This document shows positions 22,112 to 30,622 of a DNA stretch of 43,812 nucleotides, in pieces. The position numbers and the translations under genes were made by a program. The stretch is from Muribaculaceae bacterium (GTDB lineage Bacteria > Bacteroidota > Bacteroidia > Bacteroidales > Muribaculaceae): contig JAFZRJ010000038.1 of the NCBI GenBank assembly GCA_017619935.1, positions 1 through 43,812 on the forward strand, read 5' to 3'. The notes below the pieces were generated by a model, which did no database searches, was not told where the DNA came from, and saw nothing but the letters and a program-made list of their open reading frames with translations. Positions within the stretch are counted from its first letter, which is position 1, and each line of letters starts with the position of its first letter.

Positions 22112-24358
22112 ATGAAAAAGATATTATTATCAATTGCAGCCATTGCATTCGCTGTTATGACCGCTACGGCACAAGAAGTGACAACGATCGAGAACGATTC
22201 CATTGACGACATCGAAATGAGCGTCCAACTCAAGGACCTTGAAGTCGTTACCCAGCGTCAATTAATTAAGACCGAAATAGACCGTGTGTCCTATGACGTG
22301 CAGGCCGATGCCGAGAGCAAGACACGCACCGCCATGGACATGCTGCGCAAGGTGCCTCTAGTGACCGTCGACGGCGAGGAAAACATCCGCGTCAAGGGCG
22401 GCACGAGTTACCGCATCTATAAGAACGGTCACCCCGACCCCAGTATTTCACAGAATCCCAAGGAGGTGCTGAAGGCGATTCCTGCTAGCATGATCAAGCG
22501 CATTGAGGTGATTACCGAGCCAGGGGCGAAATACGATGCCGAAGGCGTCACCGCCATCCTCAACATCGTGATGAAGGATGCCAGTGGCATGAGTGGAGCC
22601 ACAGGCACTGTGAGCGCCGGCATAGACAACTATGGCAATCCTAATGCCAATGCTTATGTCACTGCGCAGCATGGCAAACTGGTGACTAGCCTCAACTATG
22701 GTTTCATGCATCGTAACCGTCATGCTAACAAACAAAAACAGGATATCATGCAGGTTTATGGCGCCACCGGCGACACCCTGCGCACTCTGGGCGGTGGTGA
22801 AGGAAGTGTAAACGTGCACTATGGCAATCTGGAGGCCAGTTACGAGGCCGACTCCCTCAACTTGGTGACTGCATCGGTGGGCGGGTTTTACTACAACTAT
22901 GCCGCCGACGGTGACGGACGGACCAGCATGACCGCAGCCGATGGCACGCCGCTCTACAATTACCGTCAGAACACCCATACCAGTGGTAACCATTATTATA
23001 ATGTGAACGGACGGCTCGACTATCAGCACCGCACACATCGCAAGGACGAGGTCATCACCGCCAGTTACATGATTTCTAGCACCATGAACAAGACCGGTAT
23101 GGATATGACGTACAGCGACGGTTGGAATTCGCCTATGCCCTACAGTATGACACATCAGAAAGGAGATGAGCGCTTTTGGGAACACACTTGGCAGCTTGAC
23201 TGGACGCGTCCGTTGGCTCTTGGACACAAGTTGGAGACCGGACTGAAATACATCCACCGCAGCAATAGCAGCCACACGACGATGCAGTATGCCGGCGATG
23301 AAATAGACTTTCCTGGCGTTGACTCGCGTTTCAAGCATCTCACGCAGGTGGGTGCCGCCTATGTCAGCTATACCTATAACCATGGCCCATGGACGGCTCG
23401 TGGCGGACTGCGCTATGAGTTGAGTCGCCTGCGCGCCAGTTATCCCGATGGTTCGCAATCATCGTTCCACCGCACCTTGAGCGACTGGGTGCCCAGTGCT
23501 AGCGTGAACTACCAGTTCGACTTCGCCCGTAGCCTCAAGTTTGCCTTCTCCACCAGCATCAATCGTCCGGGTATCAGTTATCTGAATCCCGCCGTGATTG
23601 AGCAACCCACCAGCATCCACTACGGTAATGACCACTTGAGCAGCGCCCGCAACTACTCCACCAGTCTTACCTACATGCAAATCGGACCGAGGTTCACGTT
23701 CAACGTGGCTCCCACGTTCTCGTGGAGCGACAACGAAATCACCGCTGTGCGCTGGAATGAGGACGGCAAGGATGTCGACACCTACCGCAACACGCTTACC
23801 CGTCGCTACGTGGGGCTGAATGCCTTCTTCCAGTGGCAGGTGACCGGTACCACCAGCATGATGTTCAATGGTGACTTTGGACATAATTACTTCCACAGTG
23901 CAGAACTTAACCTCACCAACAAAGGGCGATGGTCTTCGTTCTTCTACACGCAGATTACCCAGCAATTGCCTTGGAAGTTGCGTCTTACCGGTAACGTGGG
24001 CAAATGGGGAGGTGCAACAGAGAATCTCTATAGCCACAACGGCCATGGATGGTTCTACGGATTCAGCCTGCAGCGCAGTTTCCTCAAGGAAGACCGCCTC
24101 ACCATCAATCTGAGCGCTCAGAAACCATTCTCGCCAGAATTTGATAGTTACACCAATTTCACTACCCAGGGCGATTATACTGGTCGCGAACGTTATGAGT
24201 GGCCCATGCGTAGTTTCAGCATAAGCATCAGTTACCGTTTCGGCTCACTCAACGCTCGTGTGAAGAAAACCGACAAGACTATCGAGAACAACGATGTGGT
24301 GGGTGGCTCGCAAGCCAGTGGTGCCCAGGGCGGCGCACAGCAGCAACGCACCAACTGA
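22112..24358 (+). CDS. outer-membrane beta-barrel protein with TonB-receptor-like plug
   Basis: 748 aa. Signal peptide at residues 1-20 (ends ATAQ). Residues about 40-155 resemble a TonB-dependent receptor plug (DMLRKVPLVTVDGEENIRVKG, then SMIKRIEVITEPGAKYDAEG, AILNIVMK). The remainder is a barrel with alternating aromatic strands, of the outer membrane beta-barrel family 3 type; the last strand is RSFSISISYRFG. Beyond it is a tail rich in Gly, Gln and Ser (GGSQASGAQGGAQQQ), which would sit in the periplasm. It lacks the N-terminal carboxypeptidase-like domain of SusC and has no SusD partner, so a SusC role is unlikely. Substrate unknown. Confidence 0.88.
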   Translation: MKKILLSIAAIAFAVMTATAQEVTTIENDSIDDIEMSVQLKDLEVVTQRQLIKTEIDRVSYDVQADAESKTRTAMDMLRKVPLVTVDGEENIRVKGGTSYRIYKNGHPDPSISQNPKEVLKAIPASMIKRIEVITEPGAKYDAEGVTAILNIVMKDASGMSGATGTVSAGIDNYGNPNANAYVTAQHGKLVTSLNYGFMHRNRHANKQKQDIMQVYGATGDTLRTLGGGEGSVNVHYGNLEASYEADSLNLVTASVGGFYYNYAADGDGRTSMTAADGTPLYNYRQNTHTSGNHYYNVNGRLDYQHRTHRKDEVITASYMISSTMNKTGMDMTYSDGWNSPMPYSMTHQKGDERFWEHTWQLDWTRPLALGHKLETGLKYIHRSNSSHTTMQYAGDEIDFPGVDSRFKHLTQVGAAYVSYTYNHGPWTARGGLRYELSRLRASYPDGSQSSFHRTLSDWVPSASVNYQFDFARSLKFAFSTSINRPGISYLNPAVIEQPTSIHYGNDHLSSARNYSTSLTYMQIGPRFTFNVAPTFSWSDNEITAVRWNEDGKDVDTYRNTLTRRYVGLNAFFQWQVTGTTSMMFNGDFGHNYFHSAELNLTNKGRWSSFFYTQITQQLPWKLRLTGNVGKWGGATENLYSHNGHGWFYGFSLQRSFLKEDRLTINLSAQKPFSPEFDSYTNFTTQGDYTGRERYEWPMRSFSISISYRFGSLNARVKKTDKTIENNDVVGGSQASGAQGGAQQQRTN

Positions 24359-24435
24359 CATGCAGAGGAATGCTGGGAGAAATCCCAGACTCCTTCATAG
24401 CTTTCCTGAAAACAAAACTTCAGCCTATATATAGA

Positions 24436-24480
24436 AGAGGCGCATGCTTTCGGATTCCGAAACATGCGCCTCTGAATTTT
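24436..24480. terminator. bidirectional intrinsic terminator
   Basis: AGAGGCGCATG / CATGCGCCTCT stem (24436-24446 with 24463-24473), inner TTTCGG/CCGAAA, then a T-run on the plus side. Lies between convergent genes (beta-barrel and slyD). Confidence 0.85.
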
Positions 24481-24492
24481 CTTGTTATAGGG

Positions 24493-25077
24493 TTAGTTGC
24501 AGCCGTTGCAGTCGTCACAGTTACAACCTCCATGGTCGTGTCCGCAGTCACAGCCACCGCAGCCATGGTGGGGATTCAACTCCTCGGGTGTGGCGTCGCG
24601 TACCAGTTGCACGACTCCGACGTAGCGCACACGTTCACCCGCCAACTGGTGGTTGAAGTCCAGCGTCACGTTCTCTTCATCGATAGCCTTGACCAGTCCG
24701 TCAACTCGGTAGCCTTCGCTAGTCTGCATCGGAACTACCGAACCCACGAAGACACGTTCGTTGTCAAACTCGCCATCGACCATGAACGTGCTGCGGGGGA
24801 TGGCCATCACCATATCGGGATTACGCTCGCCGAAGGCTTCTTCGGCTTCAAGGGTGAAGTCGAAACTGTCGCCCATCGAAAGCGCTCCAATGTGACTGGT
24901 GAAAGCTTCAATCATGCCCAGGTCTTGCCCGAAGACAAAGCGGTCGGGGTGGTCACTGGTAAACTTGTAAACCGAGGTTTCTCCATGCTCATCGACCGTG
25001 AAAATCTCGTAGGCCAATTCCACATATTTTCCTAATTCAACTTTTCCATTTTCTAAAATTTTGTGATTTTGGCGCAA
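24493..25077 (-). CDS. slyD: SlyD-type FKBP peptidyl-prolyl isomerase with metal-binding tail
   Basis: Up to 194 aa. FKBP core with the SlyD insert-in-flap: GKYVELAYEIFT at the start, FVFGQDLGMIEAFTSHIGAL (about 47-66), EEAFGERN (about 79-86), then the IF chaperone insert and LDFNHQLAGE (about 139-148). The last 25 residues hold seven Cys and four His (for example HGCGGCDCGHDH), typical of nickel or zinc binding SlyD tails. No ATG exists in frame until deep inside the domain: the frame opens at TTG 25077, which overlaps an exact -7 promoter box. Later options are ATT at 25059 or GTG at 25023, so the true start is unsure. Acts on protein folding and metal delivery in the cytoplasm. Confidence 0.88.
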   Translation of the reverse strand: MRQNHKILENGKVELGKYVELAYEIFTVDEHGETSVYKFTSDHPDRFVFGQDLGMIEAFTSHIGALSMGDSFDFTLEAEEAFGERNPDMVMAIPRSTFMVDGEFDNERVFVGSVVPMQTSEGYRVDGLVKAIDEENVTLDFNHQLAGERVRYVGVVQLVRDATPEELNPHHGCGGCDCGHDHGGCNCDDCNGCN

Positions 25078-25082
25078 AGTTA
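25075..25082 (-). promoter_or_regulatory. possible -7 promoter element of slyD
   Basis: Minus-strand TAACTTTG, exact match, but it overlaps the first TTG of the slyD frame. Either this promoter or that start is not used. Confidence 0.4.
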
Positions 25083-25104
25083 AGAATTTTTCGGCAAAAA
25101 GCCG

Positions 25105-25112
25105 TAAATTTG
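25105..25112 (+). promoter_or_regulatory. -7 promoter element of tyrS
   Basis: TAAATTTG, exact match, about 36 bases before the ATG. A small CGGC/GCCG hairpin (25092-25104) lies just upstream, between the two divergent promoters. Confidence 0.55.
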
Positions 25113-25148
25113 CAGCCTATTTCATTCATAATAACAATGTCCAAATAG

Positions 25149-26450
25149 ATGAGTAAGATTAATTTTGTAGAAGAACTCACGTGGCGTGGCATGATTAACA
25201 ACATCATGCCGGGCACCGAAGAACAACTGAAAAAAGAAATGACATCGGCCTACGTGGGAATCGATCCCACTGCCGATTCCTTGCATATCGGTCACTTGGT
25301 GAGCATCATGATGCTCAAGCACTTCCAGCGTGCCGGTCATCGTCCCATCGCGTTGGTGGGTGGTGCTACGGGTATGATTGGTGACCCGTCGATGAAAAGT
25401 CAGGAGCGCGTGCTCATTGATGAGGACACGCTGCGTCACAATCAGGAGTGCATCCGCAAGCAGTTGGCGCATTTCCTTGACTTCGACAGCGATGCACCTA
25501 ATCATGCCATCCTGGTCAACAACTACGACTGGATGAAGGGTTATTCGTTCTTGAACTTCATTCGCGACGTGGGCAAGCACATCACGGTGAACTATATGAT
25601 GGCGAAGGATTCGGTCAAAAAACGTTTGGCCGCCAATGCCGACCATGGTATGTCGTTCACCGAGTTTAGTTACCAACTGCTGCAGGGTTACGACTTCCTG
25701 TATCTTTACGAGCATGAGAACTGCAAGTTGCAGATGGGTGGCAGTGACCAGTGGGGAAACATCACCACCGGCACCGAGTTGATTCGCCGTATGAACGGCG
25801 GTGAAGCTTTCGCCATTACGTGCCCGTTGATTACCAAGGCCGATGGCGGCAAGTTCGGTAAGACTGAGAGCGGCAACGTGTGGCTCGATCCGAAACGCAC
25901 GTCACCTTACAAGTTCTATCAGTTCTGGCTGAACGTGAGCGACGTGGATGCTGCAAAGTACATCCGCATCTTCACCGACCTGCCTCGCGAGGAAATCGAG
26001 GCTCTGGAAGCCGAACAGGCACAAGATCCCGGTCTACGCCCGTTGCAGAAGCGACTCGCCAAGGAAATCACCATCATGGTGCACAGTGAGAAGGACTACG
26101 AAATGGCTGTGGAAGCGTCGCAGATTCTGTTCTCCAACAAGGCTCAGGACATCTTGCACAAGATTGACGAAGAAACGCTGTTGGCAGTATTTGAGGGTGT
26201 GCCTCAGTTTGAAGTGGGCCGAGACCTGATTGAGGCCGGCGTTCCGCTTATCAACCTGCTCGTTGAGAATGCCGCCGTATTCCCCAGCAAGGGTGAGATG
26301 CGAAAACTCACTCAAGGTGGTGGCGTGAGCATCAACAAGGAAAAACTGGCCGACCCCAACACACCCGCCAGTCCCGATATGCTCCTCAATGGTAAGTACA
26401 TTCTGGCCCAGCGCGGCAAGAAGAACTATTATCTTATCATCGTGAAATAA
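25149..26450 (+). CDS. tyrS: tyrosyl-tRNA synthetase
   Basis: 433 aa, normal for bacterial TyrRS. It charges tRNA-Tyr with tyrosine. Class I motifs are LHIGH (about 45-49) and KFGKT (about 237-241, the KMSKS equivalent). Tyrosine-binding blocks are [10 protein letters not shown] (about 34-43) and [10 protein letters not shown] (about 195-204). The C-terminal 80 residues are an S4 RNA-binding domain ([23 protein letters not shown]). The ATG at 25149 gives [10 protein letters not shown], the usual Bacteroidetes start. Confidence 0.97.
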   Translation: MSKINFVEELTWRGMINNIMPGTEEQLKKEMTSAYVGIDPTADSLHIGHLVSIMMLKHFQRAGHRPIALVGGATGMIGDPSMKSQERVLIDEDTLRHNQECIRKQLAHFLDFDSDAPNHAILVNNYDWMKGYSFLNFIRDVGKHITVNYMMAKDSVKKRLAANADHGMSFTEFSYQLLQGYDFLYLYEHENCKLQMGGSDQWGNITTGTELIRRMNGGEAFAITCPLITKADGGKFGKTESGNVWLDPKRTSPYKFYQFWLNVSDVDAAKYIRIFTDLPREEIEALEAEQAQDPGLRPLQKRLAKEITIMVHSEKDYEMAVEASQILFSNKAQDILHKIDEETLLAVFEGVPQFEVGRDLIEAGVPLINLLVENAAVFPSKGEMRKLTQGGGVSINKEKLADPNTPASPDMLLNGKYILAQRGKKNYYLIIVK

Positions 26451-26484
26451 CGCACAATAAGATTTGTAAGTGCATTAGCAATAA

Positions 26485-26518
26485 AGTGGCGCGGCTCTCA
26501 GGTGAGGGTCGCGCCACT
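26485..26518. terminator. 34-base terminator hairpin, copy A
   Basis: AGTGGCGCG / CGCGCCACT outer stem with inner CTCTC/GAGGG and loop AGGT, about 15 bp in all. Between convergent tyrS and the M6 protease gene. Same hairpin as at 35102 and 40393 apart from the loop. Confidence 0.75.
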
Positions 26519-26559
26519 GCTTGTGGTGATAGTGCGTTACGCACTCGTTGAATACTCGT

Positions 26560-29271
26560 TTACGCAGTTAGGATGATGTTGATGATAGCATTCACGTCTT
26601 CAACATCGACCTTGCCGTCGCCATTGATGTCGGGCTCGCCGTTGAAGTCTTCAGCGGTCTTCTGCTCCAGGATGATGTTGATGACAGCGTTCACGTCTTC
26701 AACATCGACCTTGCCGTCGCCATTCACATCGCCAGTGATGAAGCCTGGGCCAGGTTCACCATTGTAGTAGAGGGTGAAGTTGTCAATATAGCAAGGCATG
26801 TTTTTCGCTGTGCCCACCATATCCAAGCGATAGAGCACTGGCATGTTGTTGTTGAAGTCAACGTTCCATATAGCCTTGACGGTCGTTTCTGGATCAACTG
26901 TCAGTATCGTCTCGTCTTGTGGTGTCTTGATGACGTTCCACGTTGCGCCATTGTCAACACTGTTGTACAGCGAGAACTTGGCGGCCGATGTCTGCGGATT
27001 GGTGATGTAGGCTGCCACCTGAATCACGTTGTAGTACAGCGGGGTGGTGGTACGCAATGTGCTGGGCAAGGTCATCGACACTTGACGGCTGTTGTTGTAG
27101 TTGGTGATGGTGGCGTTGCCAATGGTCCACGTTGCGATATCACCTTGGGCCTGTCCGCCGTTGGTGAGGTTGGTCGGCAATTTTTCGAAGGTTTCCAGCA
27201 ATTTTTTGTCCGACACTTCGGGTTCGCCAGGTTCGCCATCATAGAAGATGGTGAAGTTGTCCACATAGCAAGGCGAGTTCTTGGTGCCACCGTTCATGGT
27301 GATGCGGTACAGCACAGGCATCGTGTTGTCGAAGTTGACATCCCAAGTGGCGGTTACCGATTGTCCACCAGCAACTTGAATCGTTGTGGAGCCATCTGCT
27401 GAAGCAAGTGGTGTCCAAGTGTTGCCACCGTCGATAGAATAATGGAGAGTGAATTTGGCCGTGCTGCCAGGATTCGTGACAGTGGCCTCAATCGAAGTGG
27501 CTGCATAATACAGTGGCGTTGTGGTTTCCATTGTGCTAGGCAAGGTCAATTGCACCTGTCGGCTGCTATTGTAGGATGCGATAGTGGCCGCTCCGTTCAG
27601 TTTCCACTTGGCGATGTCACCTTGGGCTTCGGTACCAGTAGCCAGTCCTAGGGGCAGCTTTTCGAAAGTTTCCACCAGTTTCTTGGCGTTTGACTGTTCA
27701 CCGTCGCCTACCACCTCAAAGGTGATTTTGCCACCAGCTTCGCGTATGCCAAGAATGTTATAGGCATTTTTCTTGCCGCTCCAAGTCACCAAGTTGGGGC
27801 TGGTGGCGTTGGTGATTTTAGTCACGGTTTTAGTGCCGGGGAAGGGATCACTCGGCAAGTCCTCGTCGCTGGTGTTGTTCCATGCGCGGCGCAACTCAAT
27901 ATAGTTGTGGCTGGGATTGGTGTTCACTTTGTTGCCAGTCCATGCGGTGGTGCTGGCCGAGTCAACACGGATGAGCAACATGCCATGTCCGGGCAGGAAC
28001 TTGTCCCATTTGGTCGTTTTCTGTCTATTCTCCAGCGTAAAGTATTCGTTGCTGTCGGGGGAGCGTAGGATATATCCCTCCGATGTGCCGTCAATGGCGT
28101 TAAGGGTGTAGATGCCTTTTTGGTTGATGACGGGAGGGTTGCACCAGCCAAGCGACCATCGTTCAAATAGCGTGTAGGCCGAAGGCGTGCGGGCCGCATC
28201 ATTGGCTGCGCCATCATCCATGATATCCCATTGGCCCAGTGTGCGGCTGAGACCGCCGCTGCTGGTGCCATCGGCATCATAGTGGTCCATCAGTCCCAGT
28301 ACGTGGCTGAACTCGTGGCACATCACGCCGATGCCCTGAGTCTCAAGCGAAGAGGGCGTGTCTTGCCAACCATAAATCTCGGTGCAGCAAGCATAGTCGT
28401 AGGGGCGCTTCCCGTCGAGGCGCGTGAGGAGTGTCTGTAGGTAGAATGAGTACTTGTGAGGCCAGAGCAGGTTTTCATCATTGCCTTCATAGCACGATGA
28501 AGGACCGGCACCTATGAAGAACACCAGGTCGATGACACCGTCGTCATCACCGTCGTATTTCGTAAAGTCTACCTGGCTGTCAACCGCCTTCAATGCGGAA
28601 ATGAATATTGATGGGCTGCTAGATGCTTGATGATGATCCCATGCGGAATAATTCACCCTCACAGGGCCTACTACGTCGAATTGCGGGTCGAATTTGCCGT
28701 CCGACTGGTCGTAGTAGTAATCGCGCACACTACCGGGGCACTGCACTTTCTTGCCGTTGAGCGTGAAGCCCGTGTAGTTGTGGTCGTTCACCATGTGGTT
28801 GTAGAACTCTTGCGGGTTGCTCATTTGAAATTGCATGTCGGTGTATTCCACCAGAACAATGAGTCCGCGGAAACGGTTTAAGTTGAACCGGGCGCGCCTC
28901 TGAACTTCTTGACGCAGTTGGTCGCGAAGTTGCTGTCCTTGAGCATACTTGGCCTCATCGACCGCATTCTTGTTCAAGCCAGAGAGCATCTGAATTTCTG
29001 TTGCCGACCGTTTACCGGCGTTGTGGGCGGTGATGCCAGTCGATACAAGACGGCCATTTTGTGACACGGCATAATCCCAGCCACCCTGTACATTTCTCAG
29101 CACAGTGTAACCGTCCTGGGTGGTATAGAAGTTAAAAAATTCATCACCATTCAGACGCACGTTCAAGTCGCTGTTGGGATTAATCAAATGCGCGGGTTTT
29201 TTGATTGCTGGAATCGCCATTGCTTGTAAGGCGAATAAAGCCGTCGCGCATAAAAATAGCAATTTCTTCAT
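26560..29271 (-). CDS. secreted M6-family zinc metalloprotease with C-terminal dockerin
   Basis: 903 aa. Signal peptide at residues 1-19 (ends QAMA). Residues about 130-450 are the M6 (immune inhibitor A-like) peptidase with zinc motif HEFSHVLGLMDHYD (near 319). Two beta-sandwich repeats of about 160 residues follow (starting KKLVETFEKLP near 527 and KKLLETFEKLP near 688; each contains SRQV.[LM]TLPST and PCY[VI]DNFT). The last 60 residues are a type I dockerin with two calcium-loop repeats, both containing NGDGKVDVEDVNA. The protein should be exported and may be held in a complex by cohesins, none of which lies in this window. It lacks the shared C-terminal tail of the other surface proteins. 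Confidence 0.9.
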   Translation of the reverse strand: MKKLLFLCATALFALQAMAIPAIKKPAHLINPNSDLNVRLNGDEFFNFYTTQDGYTVLRNVQGGWDYAVSQNGRLVSTGITAHNAGKRSATEIQMLSGLNKNAVDEAKYAQGQQLRDQLRQEVQRRARFNLNRFRGLIVLVEYTDMQFQMSNPQEFYNHMVNDHNYTGFTLNGKKVQCPGSVRDYYYDQSDGKFDPQFDVVGPVRVNYSAWDHHQASSSPSIFISALKAVDSQVDFTKYDGDDDGVIDLVFFIGAGPSSCYEGNDENLLWPHKYSFYLQTLLTRLDGKRPYDYACCTEIYGWQDTPSSLETQGIGVMCHEFSHVLGLMDHYDADGTSSGGLSRTLGQWDIMDDGAANDAARTPSAYTLFERWSLGWCNPPVINQKGIYTLNAIDGTSEGYILRSPDSNEYFTLENRQKTTKWDKFLPGHGMLLIRVDSASTTAWTGNKVNTNPSHNYIELRRAWNNTSDEDLPSDPFPGTKTVTKITNATSPNLVTWSGKKNAYNILGIREAGGKITFEVVGDGEQSNAKKLVETFEKLPLGLATGTEAQGDIAKWKLNGAATIASYNSSRQVQLTLPSTMETTTPLYYAATSIEATVTNPGSTAKFTLHYSIDGGNTWTPLASADGSTTIQVAGGQSVTATWDVNFDNTMPVLYRITMNGGTKNSPCYVDNFTIFYDGEPGEPEVSDKKLLETFEKLPTNLTNGGQAQGDIATWTIGNATITNYNNSRQVSMTLPSTLRTTTPLYYNVIQVAAYITNPQTSAAKFSLYNSVDNGATWNVIKTPQDETILTVDPETTVKAIWNVDFNNNMPVLYRLDMVGTAKNMPCYIDNFTLYYNGEPGPGFITGDVNGDGKVDVEDVNAVINIILEQKTAEDFNGEPDINGDGKVDVEDVNAIINIILTA

Positions 29272-29330
29272 GATTGAAATGATGTTTGATTATGTTTATG
29301 TTTTGTTCTAATTCAAAGCGAAAGTCGCCA

Positions 29331-29362
29331 CAAAAGTAACACATTATTCTGCAATATCCAAA
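29331..29362 (-). promoter_or_regulatory. promoter of the M6 protease gene
   Basis: Minus strand TTTG (29362-29359), 20 bases, TACTTTTG (29338-29331): full consensus. Leader about 54 bases. Confidence 0.75.
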
Positions 29363-29437
29363 TAAAGCCGAAAAAAAATAACACAATCCCCTACAATTAT
29401 CGGTGAGGGGTGGCGGGTCTGTCCAAATTGTTTCCTT

Positions 29438-29484
29438 CAAACCTGACACAAAACATAAATAAATTTGGTTTTGCGTCAGGTTTG
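29438..29484. repeat. large inverted repeat between divergent genes
   Basis: 17-base arms (29438-29454 and 29468-29484; CAAACCTGAC.CAAAAC against GTTTTG.GTCAGGTTTG) with one mismatch and a 13-base AT-rich loop. The 325-base gap between the M6 protease and ruvB holds this, two promoters and a palindrome, and no gene. Not a terminator by position. Confidence 0.7.
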
Positions 29485-29529
29485 CACTAATGTTGATGGC
29501 TAACGCCCTCGAAATTAGGCTGCGTCTCG

Positions 29530-29556
29530 GAAATGCTCAAATATATTTGGCATTTC
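29530..29556. promoter_or_regulatory. palindrome overlapping the ruvB -33 box
   Basis: GAAATGC.CAAAT-AT-ATTTG.GCATTTC, near perfect with one bulged T. It covers the TTTG -33 element at 29546-29549, so a bound protein would block ruvB transcription. Candidate operator. Confidence 0.45.
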
Positions 29557-29577
29557 GCTCGACTTGCACTAATTTTG
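29546..29577 (+). promoter_or_regulatory. promoter of the ruvB operon
   Basis: TTTG (29546-29549), 20 bases, TAATTTTG (29570-29577): full consensus. Leader about 12 bases. Confidence 0.75.
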
Positions 29578-29596
29578 CAGTCTGCAAGAAGATGTT

Positions 29597-30616
29597 ATGG
29601 AAGAAGATTTTGATATTCGTCAAGAACGGCTGAAAACTGACCAAGACTTTGAGCGCGCTTTGCGGCCTGAACGCTTTGGCGACTTTGCCGGACAGGAGAA
29701 GATAATTGACAACTTGCGGGTGTTCGTCGCTGCGGCACGCATGCGAGGCGAAGCGCTCGACCACATCTTGTTTCATGGTCCTCCGGGACTGGGCAAGACC
29801 ACATTGAGCAATATCATTGCCAATGAGTTGGGCGTGGGGTTCAAGGTGACCAGTGGACCGGTGCTGGACAAGCCCGGCGACCTGGCTGGATTGCTCACTT
29901 CGTTGGAAGAGAACGACGTGCTTTTTATCGACGAGATACACCGCTTGTCGCCCATCGTGGAAGAGTACCTCTACAGCGCGATGGAGGACTATCGCATTGA
30001 TATTATGATAGACAAAGGCCCTGGGGCGCGGTCGGTACAGCTCACGTTGTCGCCGTTCACCCTTATCGGGGCCACGACGCGCAGCGGTCTGCTCACGTCT
30101 CCTTTGCGTGCACGATTCGGCATCAATTGCCATCTGGAATACTATGGTCATGAGGTGTTGCAGGGCATCGTCGAGCGATCGGCGCGGCTGCTGCATGTGC
30201 CCATCACGACCGATGCGGCCCGCGAGATTGCCTTGCGCAGCCGTGGCACGCCCCGCATCGCCAACTCGCTGCTGCGCCGTGTGCGTGATTTCGCACAGGT
30301 GAAAGGCAGTGGAAAGATTGATACCGACATTGCCCGTTATGCGCTCGAAGCGCTTAATATCGACAAATATGGCCTTGATGAAATCGACAACAAGATTCTC
30401 ACGACCATCATCGACAAGTTCGGCGGTGGTCCAGTGGGCATTTCCACGATAGCCACGGCCATGAGCGAGGATGCTGGAACGGTCGAAGAAGTGTATGAAC
30501 CCTATCTCATCAAGGAAGGCTTTATCCAGCGCACCCCGCGGGGGCGCGAAGCTACCCAGTTGGCCTACGACCACCTGCGCCGTGAGCGTCCTAATACCCC
30601 CGGCACACTATTTTAA
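29597..30616 (+). CDS. ruvB: Holliday junction branch-migration ATPase RuvB
   Basis: 339 aa, the family norm. RuvB hexamers drive branch migration with RuvA during recombination repair. It shows [11 protein letters not shown] (about 23-33), Walker A GPPGLGKT (about 60-67), Walker B FIDEIHRL (about 110-117), sensor 1 [10 protein letters not shown] (about 154-163) and the arginine finger region LRARFG (about 166-171). The C-terminal winged helix has GGGPVG and [17 protein letters not shown]. No ruvA or ruvC in this window. First gene of a four-gene run; the flippase starts 6 bases after its stop. Confidence 0.98.
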   Translation: MEEDFDIRQERLKTDQDFERALRPERFGDFAGQEKIIDNLRVFVAAARMRGEALDHILFHGPPGLGKTTLSNIIANELGVGFKVTSGPVLDKPGDLAGLLTSLEENDVLFIDEIHRLSPIVEEYLYSAMEDYRIDIMIDKGPGARSVQLTLSPFTLIGATTRSGLLTSPLRARFGINCHLEYYGHEVLQGIVERSARLLHVPITTDAAREIALRSRGTPRIANSLLRRVRDFAQVKGSGKIDTDIARYALEALNIDKYGLDEIDNKILTTIIDKFGGGPVGISTIATAMSEDAGTVEEVYEPYLIKEGFIQRTPRGREATQLAYDHLRRERPNTPGTLF

Positions 30617-30622
30617 TGGATT

